A stretch of 64,000 nt of DNA. Origin: Paraburkholderia phosphatilytica (lineage in GTDB: Bacteria > Pseudomonadota > Gammaproteobacteria > Burkholderiales > Burkholderiaceae). Each line of letters starts with the position of its first letter. Position 1 is the stretch's first letter. This document shows positions 17,657-27,312 of the stretch, piece after piece. The stretch is from NCBI RefSeq assembly GCF_003443895.1, contig NZ_QQOA01000020.1, forward strand, positions 62,001 through 126,000, in the 5' to 3' direction. The position numbers were made by a program, and so were the translations under genes. The notes below the pieces were generated by a model, which saw only the letters and a program-made list of their open reading frames with translations, searched no databases and had not been told where the DNA came from.

Positions 17657-20572
17657 ATGGAACATCACGCACGTACCCAGAACGAAAAGCTCGAGGTCAA
17701 GACCACCACCTGCTACATGTGCGCGTGCCGTTGCGGCATACGCGTGCATCTGCGGGATGGCGAGGTCCGGTATATCGACGGGAACCCTGAGCACCCGCTG
17801 AATCAAGGGGTGATCTGTGCGAAGGGCTCGTCGGGCATCATGAAGCAGTACTCGCCCGCGCGCCTCACGCAGCCGCTTTTGCGCAAGCGCGATGCCGAAC
17901 GTGGCACCGCGCAGTTCGAGCCGATCTCGTGGGACACCGCGTTCGAGATGCTCGAAACGCGGCTCGCGCATCTGCGCGCAACCGATCCGAAGCAGTTCGC
18001 GCTCTTCACCGGCCGCGACCAGATGCAGGCGCTGACGGGCCTCTTCGCAAAACAGTTCGGTACTCCGAACTATGCGGCGCACGGCGGCTTCTGCTCGTCG
18101 AATATGGCGGCGGGCATGATCTACACGATCGGCGGCTCGTTCTGGGAATTCGGCGGACCCGATCTGGATTCGGCGAAGCTGTTCCTCATGATCGGCACGG
18201 CCGAAGACCACCACTCGAATCCGCTGAAGATCGCGATCTCGAAGTTCAAGCGCGCGGGCGGCCGCTTTATCGCGATCAATCCGATCCGCACCGGCTATGC
18301 GGCGATCGCCGACGAGTGGGTGCCGATCCGCCCCGGCACCGACGGCGCGCTGTTCATGGCGCTGATCCGCGAGCTGATCGAGGCGAACGCGTACGACCGC
18401 GACTTCGTTGCACGCTTCACGAATGCGGCCGAGCTGCTCGACATGAACGAGCACAGCGACACGTTCGGACTCTTCGTGCAGGACCGCGACGCGCCCGAAG
18501 AAAATCCGCTGTTCCCGCAGAATCATCGCTGGTGGGACACCGCCACGCAGCGCGCGGTGCTGCATCACACGCCGGGCGTGACGCCGGCGCTCGAAGGCGA
18601 GTACACGCTCGACGACGGCACGCCCGTCGCGCCGTCGTTCGAACTGTTGCGCAGACAGGTGGCCAGCTGCACGCCGCAATGGGCCGAAGGCATCACCGGC
18701 ATTCCGGCCGACACGATCCAGCGCCTTGCGCGCGAGATGGCGGAGGTGGCGCGCGATCATCGCATCAGCCTGCCGATCCGCTGGACCGACGCGTGGGGCC
18801 AGACGCACGACACCGTGGAAGGCAATCCGATCGCCTTTCACGCGATGCGGGGCCTCGCCGCCCATTCGAACGGCTTCCAGTCGATCCGCGCGCTCGCGGT
18901 GCTGATGTCGCTGCTCGGTACGATCGACCGGCCTGGCGGCTTCCGGCACAAGTCGCCGTTTCCGCGCGCGGTGCCGCCTTCCGCGAAACCGCCGAACAGT
19001 CCCGATGCGGTGAAGCCCAACACGCCGCTCGCGGTCGGCCCGCTCGGCTGGCCCGCCGCGCCCGCGGATCTGTTCATCGACGATCAGGGCGAGCCGGTCC
19101 GCATCGACAAGGCGTTTTCGTGGGAATACCCACTCGCTGTGCACGGCCTGATGCACAGCGTGATCACGAACGCGTGGCGCGGCGATCCGTATCCGATCGA
19201 CACGCTGCTGATCTTCATGGCGAACATGGCGTGGAACTCGTCGATGAACACCGTCGAGGTTCGCAAGATGCTCGCGGATCGCAATTCAGACGGGGAGTAC
19301 AAGATTCCGTTCATCGTCGTCTGCGATGCGTTCCAGTCGGAGATGACCGCGTTCGCCGACCTGATCCTGCCGGATACGACGTACCTCGAACGTCACGACG
19401 CGATGTCGATGCTCGACCGGCCGATCTCCGAATTCGACGGACCGGTCGACTCGGTCCGCGTTCCGGTCGTGCCGCCAACGGGCGAATGCAAGCCGTTCCA
19501 GGAGGTGCTGGTGGAACTCGGCAGCCGGCTCAAGCTGCCCGCGTTCACGACGCCCGACGGCAAGCGGCGCTATCGCGACTATCCCGAGTTCATCATCCAT
19601 CACCAGACCACGCCGGATTCGGGCGTCGGTTTTCTGATCGGCTGGCGTGGCAAGGATGGCGACAAGGCGCTCGTCGGCGAGCCGAACCCGAACCAGTGGG
19701 AGCAGTACGCAAAGAACAACTGCGTGTTCCATTACACGCTGCCGGAAACGCTGCAATACATGCGCAACGGCAACGGGCCGTACCTGAAGTGGGCGGTGGA
19801 GAACGGCTTCCGGAAATTCGACCAGCCGATCCTGATCCAGCTGTACTCCGACGTGCTGCAGAAGTTCAGGCTCGCGGCGCAAGGCAAGACGCAAGGCCGC
19901 CAGCCGCCCGACCATCTGCGCGCGCGCATCGAGCGTTACTTCGATCCGCTGCCGTTCTGGTATGCACCGCTCGAGCACGACGTGACCGACGGCGCGCGTT
20001 ATCCGCTTGCCGCGGTCACGCAACGGCCGATGGCGATGTACCACTCGTGGGACTCGCAGAACGCATGGCTGCGGCAGATTCACGGCGAGAACTTCCTGTT
20101 CGTGAACCCGCGCATGGCGGCGGAGCAAGGCATCGAAGACGGCGCGTGGATCTACGTCGAATCGCAGTGGGGCAAGGTGCGCTGCCGCGCGCGCTTCAGC
20201 GAAGCGGTCGAGCCGGGCACCGTCTGGACATGGAACGCGATCGGCAAGGCGGCGGGCGCATGGAATCTCGGCCCGGACGCCAACGAATCGCGCAACGGCT
20301 TCCTGCTCAACCACGTGATCACGGACGAACTACCCGTCAGCGGCCGCGACGCGCGAACGTCGAATTCCGATCCGATCACGGGGCAGGCCGCGTGGTACGA
20401 CGTGCGCGTGCGCATCTATCCCGCCGAAGCGGATGCCGACCACACGCTGCCGCAGTTCGCACCGATGCCGCCGCTGCCGGGCTCGACGAACATCGTGAAG
20501 CGCGTCGTGCAGACGTATTTCGCAGGACGCGGGCAATTCGCGGCGCGGCTGCGCGGCACACGGCAAGACTGA
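17657..20572 (+). CDS. soeA: Sulfite dehydrogenase (quinone) molybdopterin subunit SoeA
   Basis: A 971-aa bis-MGD molybdoenzyme. The N-terminal [4Fe-4S] motif is CYMCACRCG followed by a fourth Cys in GVICAKG (residues about 20-60). A candidate molybdenum ligand Cys lies in GGFCSSNMAAG near residue 150, and the C-terminal domain is a molybdopterin dinucleotide-binding fold. There is no twin-arginine signal, so it stays in the cytoplasm, as reported for SoeABC. It is followed by a four-cluster ferredoxin and a DmsC-like membrane anchor, the SoeABC order. It would oxidise sulfite released from sulfonates to sulfate, passing electrons to quinone. A DMSO/polysulfide reductase relative is the alternative; the sulfonate neighbourhood favours Soe. 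Confidence 0.75.
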   Translation: MEHHARTQNEKLEVKTTTCYMCACRCGIRVHLRDGEVRYIDGNPEHPLNQGVICAKGSSGIMKQYSPARLTQPLLRKRDAERGTAQFEPISWDTAFEMLETRLAHLRATDPKQFALFTGRDQMQALTGLFAKQFGTPNYAAHGGFCSSNMAAGMIYTIGGSFWEFGGPDLDSAKLFLMIGTAEDHHSNPLKIAISKFKRAGGRFIAINPIRTGYAAIADEWVPIRPGTDGALFMALIRELIEANAYDRDFVARFTNAAELLDMNEHSDTFGLFVQDRDAPEENPLFPQNHRWWDTATQRAVLHHTPGVTPALEGEYTLDDGTPVAPSFELLRRQVASCTPQWAEGITGIPADTIQRLAREMAEVARDHRISLPIRWTDAWGQTHDTVEGNPIAFHAMRGLAAHSNGFQSIRALAVLMSLLGTIDRPGGFRHKSPFPRAVPPSAKPPNSPDAVKPNTPLAVGPLGWPAAPADLFIDDQGEPVRIDKAFSWEYPLAVHGLMHSVITNAWRGDPYPIDTLLIFMANMAWNSSMNTVEVRKMLADRNSDGEYKIPFIVVCDAFQSEMTAFADLILPDTTYLERHDAMSMLDRPISEFDGPVDSVRVPVVPPTGECKPFQEVLVELGSRLKLPAFTTPDGKRRYRDYPEFIIHHQTTPDSGVGFLIGWRGKDGDKALVGEPNPNQWEQYAKNNCVFHYTLPETLQYMRNGNGPYLKWAVENGFRKFDQPILIQLYSDVLQKFRLAAQGKTQGRQPPDHLRARIERYFDPLPFWYAPLEHDVTDGARYPLAAVTQRPMAMYHSWDSQNAWLRQIHGENFLFVNPRMAAEQGIEDGAWIYVESQWGKVRCRARFSEAVEPGTVWTWNAIGKAAGAWNLGPDANESRNGFLLNHVITDELPVSGRDARTSNSDPITGQAAWYDVRVRIYPAEADADHTLPQFAPMPPLPGSTNIVKRVVQTYFAGRGQFAARLRGTRQD

Positions 20573-20640
20573 ATTCACACCGGCGCGCGGCATCTATCGT
20601 CCGTACGTTGCGCCGGTGAACATCGAACAGGAGAGGTCCC

Positions 20641-21402
20641 ATGACCCAGATGGCACTCGTCATCGACCTGAACGTATGCGTCGGGTGTCACGCGTGCGTC
20701 ACGAGCTGCAAGGAGTGGAACACGTCGGGCGAGGCAGGCAGCCTCGCGGACTTCCGTCCGTACGACGACGATCCGCTCGGCACGTTCTTCAACCGCGTGC
20801 AGACCTATGAAGCCGGCGAGTTTCCGCTCACCGACACGATCCATTTCCCGAAGTCGTGCCTGCACTGCGAAGACCCGCCGTGCGTGCCCGTCTGTCCGAC
20901 CGGCGCGAGCTACAAGCGCAAGGAAGACGGTCTCGTGCTGGTCGACTACGACCGCTGCATCGGCTGCAAGTACTGCGCGTGGGCGTGTCCGTACGGCGCG
21001 CGCGAAATCGACGAAGCGCGTAAGGAGATGACGAAATGCACGCTCTGCGCCGATCGCATCTACAACGAAGCGTTGCCCGAACGCGACCGCAAGCCGGCCT
21101 GCGTGCTCGCGTGCCCGACTTCCGCGCGCCTCTTCGGCGACATTCACGATCCGAATTCGACGGTCTCGCAGGCGATCCGCGAGCGCGGCGGCTATCAGCT
21201 GATGCCCGAATGGAACACGCGGCCCGCGAATCACTATCTGCCGCGCCAGACCACCACGTCGTGCGGCAGCGGTGCGTGCTCGTGTTCGTCCGGGTCGCAG
21301 CAGACGCAGCCTGAGCGCATCGATGACCAGGTCGAGCAGGGGCAGTTGCATCTCGCGTCCGCAGCGACGCGCATCGGCGCCGTAAACGGCGCGCTCTCGT
21401 GA
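20641..21402 (+). CDS. soeB: 4Fe-4S ferredoxin subunit SoeB
   Basis: A 253-aa electron-transfer subunit with four Cys groups for [4Fe-4S] clusters: CVGCHACVTSC, CLHCEDPPCVPVCP, CIGCKYCAWACP, and CTLCADR with CVLACP. It begins 68 bp after soeA with GGAGAGG before the ATG. It relays electrons from SoeA to the SoeC quinol site at the inner face of the membrane. An unusual Cys-rich tail, SCGSGACSCSSG near residue 215, follows the last cluster and is followed by about 30 polar residues. It may be a disordered extension. Family and operon are certain; the sulfite role depends on SoeA. Confidence 0.8.
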   Translation: MTQMALVIDLNVCVGCHACVTSCKEWNTSGEAGSLADFRPYDDDPLGTFFNRVQTYEAGEFPLTDTIHFPKSCLHCEDPPCVPVCPTGASYKRKEDGLVLVDYDRCIGCKYCAWACPYGAREIDEARKEMTKCTLCADRIYNEALPERDRKPACVLACPTSARLFGDIHDPNSTVSQAIRERGGYQLMPEWNTRPANHYLPRQTTTSCGSGACSCSSGSQQTQPERIDDQVEQGQLHLASAATRIGAVNGALS

Positions 21403-21441
21403 CGGCTTCGTGACGGCCTCAGGGAAATCAAGGAAACACCG

Positions 21442-22398
21442 ATGAAACCCGCATTTTCCGTCGTATTCCTGACCACGCTGAGCGGCGCGGGACAAGGCCT
21501 GCTGATCGCGCTGTTCGGTATCGAGCTGGCCGCGCATCTCGGACTCGTTGCGCCGGATGCCGCGCCGCGTTTCTTCTTCGTGACCGGCGCGGCACTGGCC
21601 GTCGTGCTCGGCGGACTCGGACTCGTCGCTTCGTTCTTCCACCTCGGTCATCCCGAGCGCGCATGGCGGGCAATCGCGATGTGGCGCACGTCGTGGCTCT
21701 CGCGAGAATGCCTGTGCCTGCCGGTATTTCTTGCCGCGACCTTTGCGTATGGCGTTGCCCACTGGTTCGGCTCGCCGTGGTCGCTCGCCGTCGGCGCAGT
21801 GGCGCTCGTCGCGAGCGCGGGCCTCTTCGTGTGTACCGCGATGATCTACGCGTGCCTGCGCTTTCTGCAGGAATGGGCCACGCCGCTGACGATGGTCAAT
21901 TTCGTGCTGCTCGGCTGCGCGTCGGGCTTCACGATCGCCACCGCGTGCGCGGCGTGGCTCGCGCCGTCGCTCGTGGCGGGGCTCGCGGTGTGTGCGTGCG
22001 TGCTGACCGCCGCCGGCTGCGCGAGCCGCGTCGCGTCCCTCGCGCGCAACGCGCGGCTGCGGCCAAAGTCGACCGTGCAGAGCGCGACCGGCATCCGCGC
22101 GGCGAAGGTCGTGCAGAAATCGCGCGGCTTCACGGCAGGCGCGTTCAATCTGCGCGAGTTTTTCCACGGTCAGACACCGTTGACGCTGCAACGGGTCAGA
22201 TGGAGTTTCCTGATCGGCGCGTTTCTCGTGCCGTTCGTGCTGACCGGCATCGGCGCGGGCGTTGCGGCCGCACGCATCATCCCGTGGCTGTTTCTTCTCG
22301 CGAGCCTCGTACAGTACGCGGGCCTAGTCGCGGAGCGCTGGTTCTTCTTCGCCGAAGCGCGGCATCCACAGAACATCTACTACCGCCAGGCGTCCTGA
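21442..22398 (+). CDS. soeC: DmsC-like membrane anchor subunit SoeC
   Basis: A 318-aa integral membrane protein of the DmsC family with about eight helices. The family hallmark HLGHPERAWRAI comes after the second helix. SRECLCLP and ICACLRFLQEW-type residues line later helices, and the protein ends in ARHPQNIYYRQ, typical of the family. It anchors SoeAB on the cytoplasmic face and passes electrons to quinone. It starts 39 bp after soeB with AAGGAAA before the ATG and ends the operon, followed by a strong hairpin at 22420-22447. Confidence 0.78.
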   Translation: MKPAFSVVFLTTLSGAGQGLLIALFGIELAAHLGLVAPDAAPRFFFVTGAALAVVLGGLGLVASFFHLGHPERAWRAIAMWRTSWLSRECLCLPVFLAATFAYGVAHWFGSPWSLAVGAVALVASAGLFVCTAMIYACLRFLQEWATPLTMVNFVLLGCASGFTIATACAAWLAPSLVAGLAVCACVLTAAGCASRVASLARNARLRPKSTVQSATGIRAAKVVQKSRGFTAGAFNLREFFHGQTPLTLQRVRWSFLIGAFLVPFVLTGIGAGVAAARIIPWLFLLASLVQYAGLVAERWFFFAEARHPQNIYYRQAS

Positions 22399-22419
22399 AT
22401 AAAGACGCCTGACCCCGCC

Positions 22420-22447
22420 GGCGTCGTGCAAACCTCCGCACGACGCC
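22420..22447 (+). terminator. Hairpin after soeABC
   Basis: Arms GGCGTCGTGC and GCACGACGCC pair perfectly over 10 bp around an 8-nt loop, 22 nt after the soeC stop. A short T run (GTTTTTTCG) comes about 21 nt later rather than immediately. It probably ends the soe transcript. Confidence 0.6.
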
Positions 22448-22838
22448 ACACATCTGCACGCCACGAAGTTTTTTCGTTACGAACCCTTCCTGCCCCGCTA
22501 AAGATTCCCGAATCGCGGTCGACATATTGTCTGAAGAAAGCGCCCGGGCAGTCCCGGTCGTAGCGTCGACGCGTTCGTTGCATCTGCACCCATGCGCTCA
22601 CCGCTTCGCGACCGTGCCCAACCTGGGACGCGTGGAGACTGCCCGTTCCGGCAGAGCGGTTTCGCGCGCCCGCAGGTTCATCATGACCCTTGCAGCGCAA
22701 ACGATTGCCCCCTGACCGAGCGGCTTGCTTCAGGCTGCGTCGCAGCCACTGTCCGGCGATACCCGGGCGGCGGCGGCGCGGTGCCGTCCACTCATTCACG
22801 ACACAGATCGTCAGGCCGTAGGTACAGGAATCGGAAAC
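22448..22838. other. Gene-free leader region before the chemoreceptor gene
   Basis: About 390 bp with no supportable gene. It contains the sigma-28-like promoter at 22499-22525 and otherwise GC-rich leader. Short open frames here lack ribosome binding sites and conserved composition. Confidence 0.5.
22499..22525 (+). promoter_or_regulatory. Candidate sigma-28 (FliA) promoter for the chemoreceptor
   Basis: TAAAGATT, an 11-nt spacer and GTCGACAT match the flagellar sigma-28 pattern (TAAAGTTT, N11, GCCGATAA) at 7 of 8 and 5 of 8 positions with exact spacing. This fits a chemotaxis gene, but the ATG is about 310 nt away, so the leader would be long. Confidence 0.4.
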
Positions 22839-24476
22839 ATGAAGATAGGCAATCTCAGGATCGGCGTGCGACTCGGCGCCGCGTTCGCGCTCGTCGTTGC
22901 GCTCTTGATCGGCACCGCCGCAGTGGGCATCGCGCACCTCGAATCCAGCAATACGAAAATGAGCCAGATCGTCGAGGAGCGTTACACGCTGATCGCGCTC
23001 AGCAACCAGATCAAGAACAACGGCTACAAGGCCACCGTCATTCTCAGCAACCTGCTGCTCGCGAGCTCACCGGATCAGGCCGCGAAGTACATGAACGACT
23101 ACGCGGTGATCCGCCAGACCAACGCGGACGCCTACGCGAAGCTCCAGAAGCAGCTCCGGAGCGAACAGAGCAAGGCGCTCTTCCAGGAGCAGTTCGATGC
23201 GCGTTCCGCTTACGGCCTGAGCGTGCGCAAGTTCTTCGACCTCGTGAAGAACAACCAGCAGCAGGACGCGCGCGACCTCTACCAGGGCGACATGGCGAAG
23301 CTGCAGGACGCGTACTACGCGCTCGTCGACAAGATGGTCGACTATCAGGCCGGCGAAATGGCGCACGACGTCGCGCAGGCCACCGAAGAAGCGCACGACG
23401 CGAAGCTGCAGATGATCCTGCTGTCGCTGTTCGCGGCGCTGCTCGCGATCGCGACCGGCGTGTTCATCACGCGCAGCATCACGCGCCCGATCAACCGCGC
23501 GGTGGAACTCGCCGAAGCGGTTGCGCACGGAAATCTCACGCATCCGTTCATGGCGGAAGGCGACGACGAAGTGGGCCGTCTGCAGAAGGCGCTCGGCCGC
23601 ATGGTGGACAACCTGCACGGCATCGTCACCCAGGTCCGCAAGGGCACCGACACCATCGCGCAGGCTTCGCGCGAAGTGGCGAGCGGCAACGTGGACCTGT
23701 CGAGCCGCACCGAACGCCAGGCAAGCGCGCTCGAAGAAACGGCCGCGGCGATGGAGCAGCTTACGTCGACGGTGAAACAGAACGCCGACAACGCCCGCGA
23801 AGCGAACACGCTCGCGGCGAACGCATCGGTGGTCGCAGCGAAAGGCGGCGATGCGGTCGACCACGTGGTGGACACGATGAACGCGATCAACGTGTCGTCG
23901 CGCAAGATCGTCGACATCATCGGCGTGATCGACGGCATCGCGTTCCAGACCAACATCCTCGCGCTGAATGCGGCGGTCGAAGCCGCGCGCGCGGGCGAGC
24001 ATGGCCGCGGCTTCGCGGTGGTCGCGAACGAAGTACGCGGCCTCGCGCAGCGTTGCGCGGTAGCAGCCCGTGAAATCAAGGAACTCATCGATCAATCGGT
24101 GGGCCAGGTCGGCAACGGCAGTGCGCTCGTCGCGGAAGCGGGTCACGTGATTCGCGAAGTGGTGACGAGCATCCAGCACGTGACCGAGATCGTCGCGGAG
24201 ATCAGCGCGTCGAGCCAGGAGCAGCGCGACGGCATCGAGCAGGTCAACCAGGCGATCACCCAGATGGATCGCACCACGCAGGAAAACGCGGCGCTCGTCG
24301 AAGAGAGCGCGAATGCCGCGCAGGCGCTGCAGGACCAGGCGGACGAACTGTCCGGCATGGTCGGCCAGTTCCAGCTCGACGATACGCAATCGAACACGCA
24401 CCACGCCGCGCGGCAACCCGCTGTGCGCGGCACGGCCCCGTCGCAGCACGGGTGCGCCGACCTGCAACTGTCGTAA
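22839..24476 (+). CDS. Methyl-accepting chemotaxis protein
   Basis: A 545-aa transmembrane chemoreceptor. TM1 is near residues 9-31 (LGAAFALVVALLIGTAAVGI). A helical-bundle periplasmic sensor follows to about residue 190, TM2 is near 192-213 (ILLSLFAALLAIATGVF), then a HAMP linker (TRPINRAVELAE) and a signalling domain. The signalling hairpin tip contains GIAFQTNILALNAAVEAARA and GRGFAVVANEVRGLAQR. No NWETF-like CheR-binding pentapeptide is at the C terminus. The ATG at 22839 is used because the TM1 helix then starts at the usual distance, with AGGAA upstream. Ligand is unknown. Standing next to sulfonate genes it may sense one of their substrates, which is inference. Confidence 0.9.
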   Translation: MKIGNLRIGVRLGAAFALVVALLIGTAAVGIAHLESSNTKMSQIVEERYTLIALSNQIKNNGYKATVILSNLLLASSPDQAAKYMNDYAVIRQTNADAYAKLQKQLRSEQSKALFQEQFDARSAYGLSVRKFFDLVKNNQQQDARDLYQGDMAKLQDAYYALVDKMVDYQAGEMAHDVAQATEEAHDAKLQMILLSLFAALLAIATGVFITRSITRPINRAVELAEAVAHGNLTHPFMAEGDDEVGRLQKALGRMVDNLHGIVTQVRKGTDTIAQASREVASGNVDLSSRTERQASALEETAAAMEQLTSTVKQNADNAREANTLAANASVVAAKGGDAVDHVVDTMNAINVSSRKIVDIIGVIDGIAFQTNILALNAAVEAARAGEHGRGFAVVANEVRGLAQRCAVAAREIKELIDQSVGQVGNGSALVAEAGHVIREVVTSIQHVTEIVAEISASSQEQRDGIEQVNQAITQMDRTTQENAALVEESANAAQALQDQADELSGMVGQFQLDDTQSNTHHAARQPAVRGTAPSQHGCADLQLS

Positions 24477-24708
24477 CCGAAAGCAGCGCAGTCCACGGAT
24501 GGAGACACGGGCCCGCCGTCGCAGCGGGCTCGCTTGAATCAACGCAGGAACGCGACCGGCGAAATACATGCCGCGATGCGTTCCCAATCGTCTTGCCGTC
24601 CGCTGGAAGGCGCTCGTCCCCGCTTCCGCCGTCAACGCGGGGCTCGGCGCGCGTATCGGAATGCGGCCGGCGAGATCCGACTAACGGAATCTCACCTGGT
24701 GTTCAATC

Positions 24709-27312
24709 ATGACTTCCCGCTACCCTGAATACGCCGTCGCGTCCACGCACCGCTCCGACACGCCGTCCGCACAGGCGGACAGCATGTCACCCAGCCACGC
24801 ATCGCAATCGATCGCATGCCTGATCGATGCGTACCGCGAGCACGGCTACCGCCGCGCGCAACTCGATCCGCTCGCGCTCACGGCGCAGCCCACGCTGCCC
24901 GAGCTGACGCTCGCGCACCACGGGCTCGATCCGCAGCAGGAACGCGCGTTCGACGACGCCGCGCTGCCCTCGGCGATCACCGTGCACGATCTCGAACGGC
25001 AACTGAAGCGCGCGTATTGCGGCCCGATCGGCCTCGACTGCAGCGGCGTTCGCAGCGACGATCGCCGTCACTGGATGTTCGCCCGTCTCGAAGCGGACCT
25101 GCTCGCGTTGCCGCCGACGCGCGACGACAAACGCGCGCTGCTCGCGCGGCTGGTCGCGGCGGAAATGTGGGAACGTCACATCGCTGCGCATCTCGCCGAC
25201 GCGAAGCGCTTCTCGCTCGAAGGTTGCGAAAGCCTCGTGCCGCTGCTGGAAAGTCTCGCCGACGAAGCGGGCAAGCGCGGCGTGCATCAGGTGTTTCTCG
25301 GCATGCCGCATCGTGGCCGGCTGAACGCGCTCATCAACGTGATGGGCTTCGACGTGGGCACGATGCTGGGCTGCCTCGATACGGATTCGGATATCGCCGC
25401 GACCCAGCGCGATCTACCGTATCACCTGGGCGGCAGCGCGCGCCGACAGACCGCGTATGGCGCGGTCGAACTGTTGCTCGCGCACAATCCGTCGCATCTG
25501 CAAAGCGTTTTTCCAGTGGTGAGCGGCATGGCGCGCGCGTATCAGGACGAGCATCCTGACGCGGCCGCGCTGCCCGTCGTCGTGCATGGCGATGCCGCGT
25601 TCGCGGGCCAGGGCATCGTAATGGAGACGCTGAACCTCACGCGGCGGGACGGCTATGAACTGGGCGGCACGATCCACGTGATCGTGAACAACCAGATCGG
25701 CTTCACGACGCCGAACCGCATGGACGTCGACGCGCACGACTACTGCACCGACATCGCGCGCATGATCGACGCGCCGGTGATTCACGTGAACGCGGATCAT
25801 CCCGAAGCCGTCTTGCGTGCGGTCAGCATTGCGTTCGACTACCGGATGGCGCACGGCGCCGACGTGGTGATCGACCTGATCGGATATCGCCGGCTCGGCC
25901 ATTCCGAGCACGACGTGCCGACGCTCACGCAGCCGCGCCGCCAGGCGACGATCGCATCGCACCCCACCGTCACGGAGCTGTATCACACCGTGATAGCCGA
26001 AGAAACGCCGCTCGCCGCGCTGCGCGACGCCGCCGCGCAACGACTGAACGCGGGCACCGCGCACAGCACGGCCGCATTCATCGCGATGACGCCGGACGCA
26101 CGCACGCCGCATGCATTGCGTACGCTGTCGGGCAAACGTTTGCGCTCGCTGAACGAGGCTTTGACGACGCTGCCCGAAGGCTTGCTGCCGCATGAGCTGG
26201 TGCGCAATCTCACGCGCAGGTGGCACACCGCGGTGGCGAGCGAAGACAACGCCGTCGACTGGACGTTCGCGGAGAACGCCGCGTACGCATCGCTCGTCGA
26301 GGAAGGGCACGGCGTCCGCCTCTCAGGCATGGACGTGGGCCGCGGCACCTTCATGCATCGGCATGGCGTCTGGCACGGTCAGCAGCAGGAAGCCGGCGAA
26401 ACGCCGCAGCGTCACGTACCGCTGCGTCATGTCGCAACGGGCCAGGGCGCGTTCGACATCGTCAACTCGCCGCTCACCGAGGAAGCCGTGCTCGGCTTCG
26501 AATACGGCTACAGCGTGCAGACGAAATCACGGCTGACGATCTGGGAAGCGCAGTTCGGCGACTTCGTGAATGGCGCACAGGTGATCGTCGATCACTACAT
26601 CGCGCCGGGTGAGTACAAGTGGGGTTATCGCTCCGCGCTGACGCTGCTGCTGCCGCATGGTCACGAAGGCGTCGGGCCCGAGCACTCGAACGGTTTCCTC
26701 GGCCGCTTCCTGCATCTGTGCGCGGACGACAACCTGCGTGTCGTCGTGCCGTCGACTTCCGCGCAGTGGTTCCATCTGCTGCGCGAGCAGGCAGCGCAAA
26801 CGGCGCCGAAGCCGCTCGTCGTGATGTCGCCGAAAACGCAGCTGTACAGCAATCGCCGTTCGCATTCGCCGCTGCGCGAATTCGTCGAAGGCTCGTTTGT
26901 GCCGGTGCTGGCCGATGCGGCGATCGTTGCGCCCGAGCGCGTTATGCGCGCAGTGCTGTGCAGCGGGAAGTTCTTCTACGAGCTCGCCGCTGCGCGCGAC
27001 GAACGTCGCGATGCGTTCGGCCACGTCGCGCTGATTCGCGTCGAGCAGCTCTATCCGTTCCCGGTCAACGAACTGCGCACGGCGCTCGCTGCTTTCCCGA
27101 ACCTGAGCGAAGTGGTGTGGGCGCAGGAAGAAGACCGCAACCAGGGCGCGTGGCGCGGCGTGCGCGACGAACTGGAAGCGTGTGTGCCGCCCGGCGTGCG
27201 CCTGAGCGACGTGTGCCGTATCGCGACGCCTGCCGGCGCGCACGCGTCGATGCGCGCGCACCGGCAGGAGCAGCAGCGGCTGGTTACGGCTGCGCTACAA
27301 GGGTCGTGCTGA
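24709..27312 (+). CDS. 2-oxoglutarate dehydrogenase E1-like protein (SucA paralogue)
   Basis: An 867-aa thiamine-diphosphate E1 of the SucA/DHTKD1 family. GMPHRGRLNALINVMG near residue 200 and the YH of PYHLGG near 240 are residues SucA uses for 2-oxoglutarate. NPSHLQSVFPVV follows, then VHGDAAFAGQGIVMETLN and VNNQIGFTTPN for ThDP. The C-terminal transketolase-like part contains GHEGVGPEHSN and EEDRNQGAW. It is about 70-90 residues shorter than housekeeping SucA, mostly at the N terminus, where the E2-interacting segment of SucA (LFGGNAPYV-like) is not recognisable. No E2 or E3 gene is nearby. Its end overlaps the convergent allA by 29 bp. It may act as a stand-alone decarboxylase; the substrate is unproven. 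Confidence 0.82.
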   Translation: MTSRYPEYAVASTHRSDTPSAQADSMSPSHASQSIACLIDAYREHGYRRAQLDPLALTAQPTLPELTLAHHGLDPQQERAFDDAALPSAITVHDLERQLKRAYCGPIGLDCSGVRSDDRRHWMFARLEADLLALPPTRDDKRALLARLVAAEMWERHIAAHLADAKRFSLEGCESLVPLLESLADEAGKRGVHQVFLGMPHRGRLNALINVMGFDVGTMLGCLDTDSDIAATQRDLPYHLGGSARRQTAYGAVELLLAHNPSHLQSVFPVVSGMARAYQDEHPDAAALPVVVHGDAAFAGQGIVMETLNLTRRDGYELGGTIHVIVNNQIGFTTPNRMDVDAHDYCTDIARMIDAPVIHVNADHPEAVLRAVSIAFDYRMAHGADVVIDLIGYRRLGHSEHDVPTLTQPRRQATIASHPTVTELYHTVIAEETPLAALRDAAAQRLNAGTAHSTAAFIAMTPDARTPHALRTLSGKRLRSLNEALTTLPEGLLPHELVRNLTRRWHTAVASEDNAVDWTFAENAAYASLVEEGHGVRLSGMDVGRGTFMHRHGVWHGQQQEAGETPQRHVPLRHVATGQGAFDIVNSPLTEEAVLGFEYGYSVQTKSRLTIWEAQFGDFVNGAQVIVDHYIAPGEYKWGYRSALTLLLPHGHEGVGPEHSNGFLGRFLHLCADDNLRVVVPSTSAQWFHLLREQAAQTAPKPLVVMSPKTQLYSNRRSHSPLREFVEGSFVPVLADAAIVAPERVMRAVLCSGKFFYELAAARDERRDAFGHVALIRVEQLYPFPVNELRTALAAFPNLSEVVWAQEEDRNQGAWRGVRDELEACVPPGVRLSDVCRIATPAGAHASMRAHRQEQQRLVTAALQGSC

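Noticed and set aside
24709..27312. SucA-like protein considered as 2-oxoadipate dehydrogenase (DHTKD1 type)
   Set aside because: The Tyr-His pair in PYHLGG follows SucA rather than the DHTKD1 pattern, though substrate is still open.
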